Source of the DNA: SIG291 sp045543455
Lineage (GTDB): Bacteria; Bacillota; Clostridia; Lachnospirales; Lachnospiraceae
Assembly: GCA_045543455.1 (NCBI GenBank)
Contig: JAZQMK010000099.1
Coordinates: forward strand, 1 to 55,152
Reading direction: 5' to 3'
Length of the DNA stretch: 55,152 bases
The position numbers and the translations under genes are program-made. Every line of letters starts with the position of its first letter. The first letter of the stretch is position 1. The notes below the pieces were generated by a model. That model was not told the DNA's origin, ran no database searches, and saw nothing but the letters and a program-made list of their open reading frames with translations. Positions 42,856-50,613 of the stretch are shown in pieces.

Positions 42856-43902
42856 CTATTTTTTTATTGCCCATCTTAATTTTGTTGATTTTGCTCTTGG
42901 ATTACGCTGACATTCTTTTGCTGAAGGTCTTATAACATCCTCCAAAATCTCACTATATTCACCTAACTTTTTTAATTCCTTAAAAGAACGCTTTACCAAT
43001 CTGTCTTCTCCTGAATGGAAGGTTAGTATTGCTACTCTTCCACCAGACTTTAAAACTGTAGGAAGCTTTTCTAAAAAGCTGTAAAGCACCTCAAATTCAC
43101 TGTTTACATCAATTCTTAAAGCCTGAAATACTCTGGCACAGGACTTTTTTATCATTTCTTTTCTTTCGCTGGCATCAACCACTACTAAAGCCTCTTCTAT
43201 AGCGTCCTTTAGCTGTGTAGTAGTCTCAAGCTTTACGCCCTTTTTCATCTTGTTAAATACAACATTTGCGATTTCTTTTGCATAAGGCTCGTCAGAATTA
43301 TCAATTAACATTCCAATAAATTCTTCCTTGGTAATATTTTTCAATCTTTCCGCTGCCGATTCTCCCTGATTAGGATTAAGACGCAAATCAAGGGGTCCCT
43401 CTGTCTTATATGAAAAACCTCTTTCAGGGTTATCTATTTGCATAGAAGACACGCCTAAATCAGCCAAAATAAAATCAAACTTACCTGCTTTTTCTGCCAC
43501 TTCGTCTATGTTTGCAAAATTAGTATTAACTACCGTTAGTATATCAGGTCCAAAGCCCCTTTCTTCGAGTCTTTTCTTAGTCTTAACTATCTCTATTGGG
43601 TCTATATCAAGACCGTAAATATGACCTTTGCCCTCTAGGCATTTAAGCATAGCTGTTGTATGCCCACCATAGCCTAAAGTAGCATCAAGCCCTATTTGTC
43701 CCGGCTTTATATCAAGTACTTCTAGTATCTCATCCACCATAATTGAAATATGCATACCTGCCGGTGTACTACCCTTACTTATTACTTTTTCTATAGTATC
43801 TGCATATTTTTCAGGTTGTGCTTCTTTATATTTTTCCTGAAATGTTTTTGGATGTGTACCTTTATATCTTACTCTTCTTTTGTGAGTTGTTTCTGTATTC
43901 AT
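42856..43902 (-). CDS. rsmH: RsmH-like 16S rRNA (cytosine-N4) methyltransferase, divergent paralog
   Basis: 348 residues from the ATG at 43902 with GGAGG upstream. LDATLGYGGHTTAML (AdoMet motif), LADLGVSSMQIDNPERGFSYKTEGPLDLRL and the C-terminal LTFHSGEDRLVKRSFK and RNPRAKSTKLRWAIKK are RsmH hallmarks. The core reads GYGGHT and VSSMQ where canonical RsmH has GRGGHS and VSSPQ, and about 45 extra N-terminal residues precede the domain. It is not in a cell-division (mraZ-ftsL) cluster, so it may be a second copy with another target or the only one, moved. Confidence 0.85.
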   Translation of the reverse strand: MNTETTHKRRVRYKGTHPKTFQEKYKEAQPEKYADTIEKVISKGSTPAGMHISIMVDEILEVLDIKPGQIGLDATLGYGGHTTAMLKCLEGKGHIYGLDIDPIEIVKTKKRLEERGFGPDILTVVNTNFANIDEVAEKAGKFDFILADLGVSSMQIDNPERGFSYKTEGPLDLRLNPNQGESAAERLKNITKEEFIGMLIDNSDEPYAKEIANVVFNKMKKGVKLETTTQLKDAIEEALVVVDASERKEMIKKSCARVFQALRIDVNSEFEVLYSFLEKLPTVLKSGGRVAILTFHSGEDRLVKRSFKELKKLGEYSEILEDVIRPSAKECQRNPRAKSTKLRWAIKK

Positions 43903-43970
43903 TTTTACCTCCGCTGGCAATTGTTACTCTAATTATAACTTTTTATACCAATAAGGTCAATTGATAAACG

Positions 43971-44684
43971 TTATGGAATATATAGTTCAAGCTTCTCACT
44001 TACTGCAGCTACATCCTCAGGGTTTTCCGATTTTATAAACTGGTCAAAATAATAAATATTTAATTCAAAAATACAATCTATATCCGTATTACCAAGCACT
44101 GTCAATACTGAAGCTTTCGTAATGTCACTACCACTCATACCATAACCTGTAATAACATTTCCATTAGCATCCTTAAATTTTCCATTATAACTAAATGTTA
44201 CAAGCTCATTGTCACCAATATATTCAATGTATATAATAAATCTTGGATGAATAATATCATAAGGTGTTTCACTTATAAAATATGTGAAACGTACATCCCC
44301 TTTTTCTACAACATCTTTAGTATATCCCTTATTTTCTTCAATAGAATACACACTTCTATAAGCTTCTTTCATACCTTTTTCCGTATACATACTATAGTTG
44401 TAAGTTGCTTCATAATATCTGTCTTCAGGCGAATCATCTGCGATTTTTCTACCCATTTTACAGGATACAATTCCTACAATTATAAGAATTGCTACCACAA
44501 GAAGAATTAGAAATATTTTGTAGGGCGGAGCCATCCTTTTAGGTGCTTCTCCATTTTCCACAACTGCCTTATTTATATTTTTCTTATATGCACTAAAATA
44601 TATTATCAATACCAATGCTACAATGGCACATACTGCAATTCCTGCTATAATAATTAACGCTACTATTGATGCCCAATTCAACAT
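43971..44684 (-). CDS. Membrane protein of unknown function, LytTR partner
   Basis: 237 residues with two N-terminal membrane helices (SIVALIIIAGIAVCAIVALVLIIYF and KIFLILLVVAILIIVGIVSC). An outside or inside globular part of 150 residues follows (from about RKIADDSPEDRYY). I do not recognise the family. It is 10 bases downstream of a LytTR regulator gene and probably its co-transcribed partner or target. Confidence 0.7.
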   Translation of the reverse strand: MLNWASIVALIIIAGIAVCAIVALVLIIYFSAYKKNINKAVVENGEAPKRMAPPYKIFLILLVVAILIIVGIVSCKMGRKIADDSPEDRYYEATYNYSMYTEKGMKEAYRSVYSIEENKGYTKDVVEKGDVRFTYFISETPYDIIHPRFIIYIEYIGDNELVTFSYNGKFKDANGNVITGYGMSGSDITKASVLTVLGNTDIDCIFELNIYYFDQFIKSENPEDVAAVSEKLELYIP

Positions 44685-44694
44685 AACAAACCTC

Positions 44695-45147
44695 CTAAAT
44701 TTTATAATATTCTCTAAATAAATTGTAATAGCTTCTAGTTACATCAACACATTTTCCATTAGCCATAGTTAAAATATATTTCATAGAAAATGTTGGTTTT
44801 ATCTTTTTTACTTTATTGGTAGCAATCACTACCGAATTGCTTATTCTTAAAAATTTATCCGGATTAAGAATATTACACAGCTGATATAATCTCTCAGATG
44901 CTACATACTCCTGTTTTTCGTCATATACTACCACCTTATGTCCAAAGGTCTCAATACAAATAATATTATCAACCAAAAGTCTTATGTATTCGCCGGAATC
45001 TTCCTTTTTTACCATAATAGTATTTACATATTCATCCTTTTTAGTGAGAATATATTCTGCTTCATCATCAATCTCTATTCCAAGCTTTTCAAATTTTTCC
45101 TTTAGCTTATCATAATCTTTATCATCAACAGCCAGTTTAATCTTCAT
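44695..45147 (-). CDS. LytTR family DNA-binding protein without receiver domain
   Basis: 150 residues. The N-terminal 50 (KIKLAVDDKDYDKLKEKFEKLGIEIDDEAEYIL) is not a receiver domain. Residues 55-150 form LytTR: EYIRLLVDNIICIETFGHKVVVY, YVASERLYQLCNILNPDKFLRISNSVVIATNKVKKI and YILTMANGKCVDVTRSYYNLFREYY. A four-copy repeat with LytTR spacing lies just upstream of its promoter, so it very likely activates itself and the membrane protein gene. Confidence 0.9.
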   Translation of the reverse strand: MKIKLAVDDKDYDKLKEKFEKLGIEIDDEAEYILTKKDEYVNTIMVKKEDSGEYIRLLVDNIICIETFGHKVVVYDEKQEYVASERLYQLCNILNPDKFLRISNSVVIATNKVKKIKPTFSMKYILTMANGKCVDVTRSYYNLFREYYKI

Positions 45148-45186
45148 CGGACTACTCCTTTCTAATATTTACCACGTGATAATTTT

Positions 45187-45214
45187 ATTATATAGAGACC
45201 GTTCATTTAGTCAA
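45187..45214 (-). promoter_or_regulatory. Promoter of the LytTR gene
   Basis: On the minus strand TTGACT (45209-45214), a 16-base spacer and TATAAT (45187-45192). It lies between the LytTR gene and its putative binding sites. Confidence 0.75.
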
Positions 45215-45216
45215 CT

Positions 45217-45255
45217 AAGTTTGCATAGTTTGCATTTTAGATTGCATAGATTGCA
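45217..45255 (-). promoter_or_regulatory. Four-copy TGCAAWCTA repeat, LytTR binding site
   Basis: Minus-strand order: TGCAATCTA, TGCAATCTA, AAA, TGCAAACTA, TGCAAACTT (45247-45255, 45238-45246, 45226-45234, 45217-45225). Copies 1 and 3, and 2 and 4, are 21 bases apart, the spacing known for LytTR sites (two 9-base repeats with a 12-base gap). The array abuts the -35 element, an activator position. Confidence 0.75.
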
Positions 45256-45292
45256 AAAAATATCCCTCATACTATTTTTAGTACAAGGGATA
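45255..45292 (-). terminator. Terminator of the oligogalacturonate operon
   Basis: TATCCCT and AGGGATA (45261-45267 and 45286-45292), with inner TACTA/TAGTA pairing, form a stem followed on the minus strand by TTTTTT (45255-45260). Confidence 0.8.
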
Positions 45293-45299
45293 ACTGTAA

Positions 45300-46178
45300 T
45301 TATCTCTGATTTTCTTCTAACCACTTATGTATGCTTGTATAATTCATATCTCCCATTCCATTATTAGCACAGGCTGTAAACATATCGTATACAAGCTTAG
45401 TTACAGGTGTAAAGCCACTGAGTTCATTAGCCGCATCCACAAAAAGACTAACATCCTTTTTCATAAGATTAAGTCTAAATCCTGGTGTGTGGTCACCGCT
45501 CATCATAAATTTTGTAACATTTCTGTCAAATACAAAGCTTTGTCCACTACTTTGACTGACAACAGTCTTTAAAACATCATCTGAAACACCTAGCTTTCTA
45601 GACATGCAAAGTACCTCTGCTGCCACTGCAGTATTGCCTGCATTAAGCATTTGATTTAACATTTTTACATTAGATGCAGTTCCTGCCTCGCCTGTATATA
45701 TTATATTCTTGCCCATAGCCTCTAGGACTAGTTTTACTTTATCAAATACATCTTCTTTACAGCCTGTCATAATTGTAAGTGTGCCATTTACTGCACCAGC
45801 CACGCCACCACTTACAGGTGCATCAACAAATGTAATGCCTTTATCAGCTGCCGCTATAGCTTCATTTACAAGCTCCTTTGTACTTCCTTTTGCAGAAGTC
45901 ATATCGATAAATGTTACGCCTTCTCTTGCATTTGCAATAAGACCATTTTCTGATAAATAAAGTTCTTTTATCTCTTTATCTGCAGGCACTATTGTTATTA
46001 CAACATCGCACTCTTTAGCCATAGCATTATAGCTTTCAGCTGCAATTGCGCCTTCATTTAACATCTCATTTTGACTTTCCATATTGCTTGATTTTACATA
46101 TACTGTAAAACCTGCCTTACAAAGGTTCTTCGCCATTGGAAGTCCCATTTTACCTAAACCTATAAAACCTATTTTCAT
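45300..46178 (-). CDS. NAD(P)-dependent beta-hydroxyacid dehydrogenase (3-hydroxyisobutyrate/tartronate semialdehyde reductase family)
   Basis: 292 residues. KIGFIGLGKMGLPMAKNLCKAGFTV is the Rossmann motif, FVDAPVSGGVAGAVNGTLTIMTGC the substrate-binding signature, and NVKMLNQMLNAGNTAVAAEV holds the catalytic lysine. It lies 9 bases after the oligogalacturonate lyase gene, so it is likely to act on a small hydroxy acid or aldehyde from uronate breakdown (for example tartronate semialdehyde). That role is inferred from context. Confidence 0.88.
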   Translation of the reverse strand: MKIGFIGLGKMGLPMAKNLCKAGFTVYVKSSNMESQNEMLNEGAIAAESYNAMAKECDVVITIVPADKEIKELYLSENGLIANAREGVTFIDMTSAKGSTKELVNEAIAAADKGITFVDAPVSGGVAGAVNGTLTIMTGCKEDVFDKVKLVLEAMGKNIIYTGEAGTASNVKMLNQMLNAGNTAVAAEVLCMSRKLGVSDDVLKTVVSQSSGQSFVFDRNVTKFMMSGDHTPGFRLNLMKKDVSLFVDAANELSGFTPVTKLVYDMFTACANNGMGDMNYTSIHKWLEENQR

Positions 46179-46187
46179 ATTAGTCTC

Positions 46188-47420
46188 CTATATACTTCTT
46201 ACTGTTTTATTAATATCTGCTTCTACCATATAAATGTTTAAGTTACCATCTACATCTGATGAAAACATTATATGCTTGCCATCTGGCGTAAACACCGGAT
46301 GTGAATGTGCATGCTTCTTGCCTGAAGTTCCATGATAACATAACAAATTGGTATTAGCCTTGTGATAATTTCTATCGTATTCAATAAGGGCAATATATTT
46401 GTTGCTATCCTTCATATCTGCACTAAGCATTGCTCTGTCGCCTACTGCATATGTCTCGTCATAATTAACATTTATATGCTCTGGTCTTAAATATGGATAG
46501 TAGAAACGTTCCTGATTCTTACCATCAAAATCCACAAGAATATCTGCATTCATAAAATAATCCATATCCGGCTTATAGCGGAAGGAATATTGAACGCCTA
46601 CTCTACCCTTTGCCGTGGTAAATTCATGTACCATACGTTCTAAATGCTTTTGCTGTGGTACAAGTGGATTAACCTCATCCGTTGACACTCTAACAGTCCA
46701 CATACGTTGTACCAAATCCCACGGGCCATCATGACAAAATACCATATAGTCGCCATCATCCGGTTTAAAGCTTGTATGGGTAATTCTCTCGTGACCACCG
46801 GTTACAACCTCGCCCTTTCTTGTTTCCATGTCAAATCTTATAACAAGACTGCTTGGCTGTTTAAAAAATCTTTCTCTAAAGCCTTTTGAAAGCCCTGACA
46901 ATGGGTCAGTAAACTGACTTGTTATCAAAGGAACTTCTTCAACCACTGTAAATCCTATATATCTACCATCATCTGTACAGGTTAAGCTGTGGAAATTATA
47001 AGTAAATGGCACCCACATAAGTTCTTCTGATTCTAAGGTTTCTAAGTTAACACATTTTAAATATTCATTACTATAATAGTAGGCCATTTTGCCATCCTTT
47101 GAAAGCATAGCGTGGGCACCGTGACCCATTTTAATAGCCTCGCCCTGTGTAACCTGCAAAGCCTCGCCCTTTTCAATATCAAGTAAGAATAACTCTCCAA
47201 AGCCTATCTTTCCTATTGCCGGTGCATCTGCATTAAGTACAATGGATGTATGGGTAAAATCCGATACAAACACTGTATATTTTCCGTCTGCACTAAATTG
47301 AGGTGTGGTAAAATATGGTCTGTCATACAATGCCTTGTTATCAGTGATTCTGACAACTTCAACACCTGTAATCGGGTCTTTTTTAGAAGTCATATCAAAT
47401 TTGTATCTGTTGCCCTTCAT
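46188..47420 (-). CDS. ogl: Oligogalacturonate lyase (PL22)
   Basis: 410 residues, a seven-bladed beta-propeller of the PL22 family. DKALYDRPYFTTPQFSADGKYTVF, MGHGAHAML, HERITHTSFKPDDGDYMVFCHDGPWD, RPEHINVNYDE and KKHAHSHPVFTPDGKHIMFSSDVDGNLNIYMV carry the conserved histidines that bind Mn and serve as base. No signal peptide, so it acts in the cytosol on di- and trigalacturonate, giving 5-keto-4-deoxyuronate. It lies between the GH28 and dehydrogenase genes. Confidence 0.9.
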   Translation of the reverse strand: MKGNRYKFDMTSKKDPITGVEVVRITDNKALYDRPYFTTPQFSADGKYTVFVSDFTHTSIVLNADAPAIGKIGFGELFLLDIEKGEALQVTQGEAIKMGHGAHAMLSKDGKMAYYYSNEYLKCVNLETLESEELMWVPFTYNFHSLTCTDDGRYIGFTVVEEVPLITSQFTDPLSGLSKGFRERFFKQPSSLVIRFDMETRKGEVVTGGHERITHTSFKPDDGDYMVFCHDGPWDLVQRMWTVRVSTDEVNPLVPQQKHLERMVHEFTTAKGRVGVQYSFRYKPDMDYFMNADILVDFDGKNQERFYYPYLRPEHINVNYDETYAVGDRAMLSADMKDSNKYIALIEYDRNYHKANTNLLCYHGTSGKKHAHSHPVFTPDGKHIMFSSDVDGNLNIYMVEADINKTVRSI

Positions 47421-47432
47421 TGTATACCTCCA

Positions 47433-48773
47433 TTAAATGTATATATTTTCACAGTTAACTAATACATTTTCATTGTCTGCCTCAAAGCTACAATTCTCAA
47501 AATGTATATCATGTATTGTATGTGGCTTACCATCAAGTCCTGCAATCTTAACACCTCTGTTAGCACCCTTGCAAACACAGTTTTCAAGATAAATATTTCT
47601 AAATTCAGGAATATCATCAAGTTCCTCGCTTTGTGATACAGGCTCATGATAGTTCATATTGTTGTGAACATAATTCATAGTCATTATAACAGCTTCCTGC
47701 TGTATATTAACCATATTGATATTCTTAATGTAAATGTCTTCTACAACTCCACCACGTCCTAGGGCACTCTTTAAACGTATACCAACGTCTGAATCAATAA
47801 ATGTACAATCCTCAATTAGTACATTTCTAACGCCTCTCGACATTTCACTGCCAATTACAAAGCCACCGTGTCCCTGCCCTGCATAGCAATGGTGAATATA
47901 AATATTCTCACAAGGTCCTTCTATCTTTCTTGCTTCTCTGTCCTTACCTGCCTTGATACAAATTCCGTCATCACCGGTAGCAAAATTACAATATGCAACT
48001 TCAACATTTTTGCAGGATTCTATATCAATTCCATCACCATTTTGCGCATAATATGGATTGCAAATCTTTACATTTCTCACAATTAAATCTTCACAGAAAT
48101 ATGGATGTAAGCACCATGCAGGCGAATTTTGTAATTGTACGTCCTCTATTAAAACTCTCTTACAATGCTTTAAATTAACCATGACAGGTCTGTAAAAATC
48201 ATAATATGGTGTTGCTTCTTCTAATGCTCCTTCATGGTCTGGGAACACCTCACCGTAGTCACGTCCATCATATATTGACTTTGTTGGTACCCAAATACCA
48301 CCTTCCTTATCCCCTAATACATATTGGGACTTTTCTAAAAGCTTATTCCATTGACGTTCAGTCATTTTAAACTGCTTTACCGGTCTCCACAAATGTCCGC
48401 TTCCATCAATAACACCCTTACCTGTAATAGCAATATCACAGGCTCCATTTGCATATATAGGTGATGTAGCACGGATTCTTCTAATACCCTCGTAATCTGT
48501 ATCTATAAGTGGATATTCCTCGCTATTTTTATCAAATACAATAACTGCATTATCGCATAAATGTAATTCCACACCTGACTTTAATTCTATAGGACCGCTA
48601 AGCCATATTCCAGCCGGCACAACTACCTTTCCACCTTTAATTGAAGCTTCAGCAATAGCAGTAGCAAATGCCTTTGTATTGCTTACCAAACCTCCACTAA
48701 CAGCTCCATAGGATGTAATATCATACTCCTTAGAATTAAACATCGGTAAGTCTATTGTGAATTTTTTAAACAT
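47433..48773 (-). CDS. Glycoside hydrolase family 28 (exo-polygalacturonase-type), intracellular
   Basis: 446 residues from the ATG at 48773, 7 bases after GGAGG. Right-handed beta-helix with GH28 motifs NGDGIDIESCKNV (Asp), FATGDDGICIKAGKD (Asp-Asp), GQGHGGFVIGSEMS (catalytic His) and IRLKSALGRGG (RxK). No signal peptide is seen, so it probably trims imported oligogalacturonides from their ends. It heads the operon with PL22 lyase and dehydrogenase genes. Confidence 0.92.
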   Translation of the reverse strand: MFKKFTIDLPMFNSKEYDITSYGAVSGGLVSNTKAFATAIAEASIKGGKVVVPAGIWLSGPIELKSGVELHLCDNAVIVFDKNSEEYPLIDTDYEGIRRIRATSPIYANGACDIAITGKGVIDGSGHLWRPVKQFKMTERQWNKLLEKSQYVLGDKEGGIWVPTKSIYDGRDYGEVFPDHEGALEEATPYYDFYRPVMVNLKHCKRVLIEDVQLQNSPAWCLHPYFCEDLIVRNVKICNPYYAQNGDGIDIESCKNVEVAYCNFATGDDGICIKAGKDREARKIEGPCENIYIHHCYAGQGHGGFVIGSEMSRGVRNVLIEDCTFIDSDVGIRLKSALGRGGVVEDIYIKNINMVNIQQEAVIMTMNYVHNNMNYHEPVSQSEELDDIPEFRNIYLENCVCKGANRGVKIAGLDGKPHTIHDIHFENCSFEADNENVLVNCENIYI

Positions 48774-48807
48774 ATAAAAACCTCCCATTCTTTGTACAAT
48801 TACTTAT

Positions 48808-48836
48808 ATTTTAACATAATCTTAAGTATATAACAA
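48808..48836 (-). promoter_or_regulatory. Candidate promoter of the GH28 operon
   Basis: On the minus strand TTGTTA (48831-48836), a 17-base spacer and TAAAAT (48808-48813) stand about 35 bases before the GH28 start. Confidence 0.45.
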
Positions 48837-48854
48837 GGTATTACACAACAGATA

Positions 48855-48883
48855 TTGACAAAAATATAACAAAGTTTTATAAT
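48855..48883 (+). promoter_or_regulatory. Consensus sigma-A promoter of the SDR gene
   Basis: TTGACA (48855-48860), a 17-base spacer and TATAAT (48878-48883) match the consensus exactly. Confidence 0.85.
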
Positions 48884-48946
48884 GTAGTTAGTACTTTTGG
48901 TACAATACATATTTACAAAGTGATTTTCTCACAGAACGGAGGACAT

Positions 48947-49711
48947 ATGGGACGTTTAGATGGTAAAGTAGCAATTATTACAGGTGGTAACTCTGGTGTA
49001 GGTGCCGCAACAGCAGAATTATTTGCAAAGGAAGGCGCTAAGGTTGTTATCAGTGCGCGTCGTTTACCTCAATTAGAGGAAGTAGCGGCGAGAATTAGAG
49101 AAAATGGTGGCGAGGTACTTGCCGTACCAACTGATGTATCTAAGGTAGAAGATGTTGAAAATCTTGTTGCAAAGACTGTTGAAGCTTATGGCAAGATTGA
49201 TGTTTTAGTTAATAATGCAGGTGTTTTAGAAGCCGGCTTAAAGCCAATTGACTGTTATGAAGATGAAGATTTAGAATGGGTTCTTGGAATCAATACAAAG
49301 GGTTGTTTATATTGTACAAGAGCTGTTGTTAAGGAAATGATGAAGAACAACTCTGGTTCTATTATCAACTTAGATTCTGTAGCTGGTGAATTTGGTACAG
49401 GTGGTGCTGCTTACGTAACAAGTAAGGCTGCTGTTATCGGTTTAACAAAACATACTGCTATCCGCTTTGCAGGCACAGGTATTCGTTGTAACTCTGTTAA
49501 CCCAAGTACAATCATTACTCCTATGACAACAAGTACTGATCCTGCATCTCTTAATCAGGATATGTTTGGTCAAATGCGTAAGCATATGAACCTTTCAGTT
49601 CCTCCATGTATGCCAGCTGACGTTGCTAATATTCTTTTATTCTTAGCAAGCGACGAATCAAGAGCTTTAACAGGTCAGGTTATCGTATCAGACTTTGGTG
49701 CAACATTGTAG
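48947..49711 (+). CDS. SDR family oxidoreductase
   Basis: 254 residues from the ATG at 48947, preceded by GGAGGACAT. TGGNSGVGAATAELFAKEGAKV is the classical-SDR cofactor motif (TGxxxGxG), LVNNAGVLEAG the NNAG motif, INLDSVAGEFGTGGAAYVTSKAAVIGL the Ser-Tyr-Lys active site. The ARR after the second strand suggests NADP. It diverges from the GH28 operon and could be a KduD-like enzyme, but the sequence does not single this out. GC and codon choice suggest high expression. Confidence 0.88.
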   Translation: MGRLDGKVAIITGGNSGVGAATAELFAKEGAKVVISARRLPQLEEVAARIRENGGEVLAVPTDVSKVEDVENLVAKTVEAYGKIDVLVNNAGVLEAGLKPIDCYEDEDLEWVLGINTKGCLYCTRAVVKEMMKNNSGSIINLDSVAGEFGTGGAAYVTSKAAVIGLTKHTAIRFAGTGIRCNSVNPSTIITPMTTSTDPASLNQDMFGQMRKHMNLSVPPCMPADVANILLFLASDESRALTGQVIVSDFGATL

Positions 49712-49732
49712 AAGGTATTATTTTTATAAATT

Positions 49733-49777
49733 AAAAAACGGGTTGATGTGTCTTTATTTAGCACATTAACCCGTTTT
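49733..49777 (+). terminator. Terminator of the SDR gene
   Basis: AAAACGGGTTGATGTG and CACATTAACCCGTTTT pair with one mismatch, followed by TGTAAT; T-rich. Confidence 0.85.
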
Positions 49778-49887
49778 TGTAATATTAGTATTCTACTGTA
49801 TACACATTTATCTCCTTCATTAAAATATAATATCAAAATTGCCCGACATTATATAGACAACTGAAAAAGATAATATGTTGGCATTTT

Positions 49888-50412
49888 TCAAAAAAATTTT
49901 TTATTTTTTCTCCAACACACATAATCCACCAATAAAAATATTTCTGGAATTATAAATGTTCCTACCATAAGCCACCCATTATTAAATTCTAAGCTTTTAC
50001 AAACCTTTGCATAAGTACATCTTGCAATTATAAATGTAATAAATCCACATATAAGTCCAAGAATCAGATAAAACAATATTTGTTCCATATCTATTGTAAA
50101 TTGGATTTCTCCTGTTTTTATAAATTCTACTATTGCCTGCAATACATTTCCCACTATATGCTTTCTTATAAACCTTATACTGTAGCTTTGCAAAATATCA
50201 AATAAAATTTTTACAGACAATACTATAAAAGGATACCTCCAGGTATGTTTGTAGCTTATATAATTCCCATATACAGGTATAAGACACTTCCACCACTTTT
50301 CATTCCATGCATGAAATATAAAACACATTGCAATAAGTGGAAGGAAATCCCACACTATACCAACTATTCGCTCTGGTGAAAATATATACCTTAACAATAA
50401 TTCCCATGTCAT
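49888..50412 (-). CDS. Multi-pass membrane protein (DUF5684-like), function unknown
   Basis: 174 residues from the ATG at 50412, 8 bases after GGAGG. About four to five hydrophobic segments. NEKWWKCLIPVYGNYISYKHTWRYPF recalls the W-x-x-LIPVYN motif of DUF5684 proteins. It follows a 62-residue gene and the transglutaminase gene on the same strand, so it may belong to that operon. Confidence 0.7.
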   Translation of the reverse strand: MTWELLLRYIFSPERIVGIVWDFLPLIAMCFIFHAWNEKWWKCLIPVYGNYISYKHTWRYPFIVLSVKILFDILQSYSIRFIRKHIVGNVLQAIVEFIKTGEIQFTIDMEQILFYLILGLICGFITFIIARCTYAKVCKSLEFNNGWLMVGTFIIPEIFLLVDYVCWRKNKKFF

Positions 50413-50424
50413 GGTATGCACCTC

Positions 50425-50613
50425 CTAAAACAGCCAGTATTCTACTGTATCATGCAGCAATTTACTATATTCTTCTGCACTAAGATTGAATTTTTTCATT
50501 CCAGCTTTTTTATTTTCATCCCAATGAGGCATACCTTCAATCTCATAAGACCATTTTACAAATTCTGATATTAATTCTTCATCAAAATTATCTGGCGTTC
50601 TTTTTTCTATCAT
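50425..50613 (-). CDS. Small hypothetical protein, 62 residues
   Basis: MIEKRTPDNFDEELISEFVK begins a soluble, acidic protein ending SAEEYSKLLHDTVEYWLF. The start overlaps the end of the transglutaminase gene by 26 bases, with AAGGAATATAAAA before the ATG, which fits translational coupling. I do not recognise a family. Confidence 0.6.
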   Translation of the reverse strand: MIEKRTPDNFDEELISEFVKWSYEIEGMPHWDENKKAGMKKFNLSAEEYSKLLHDTVEYWLF

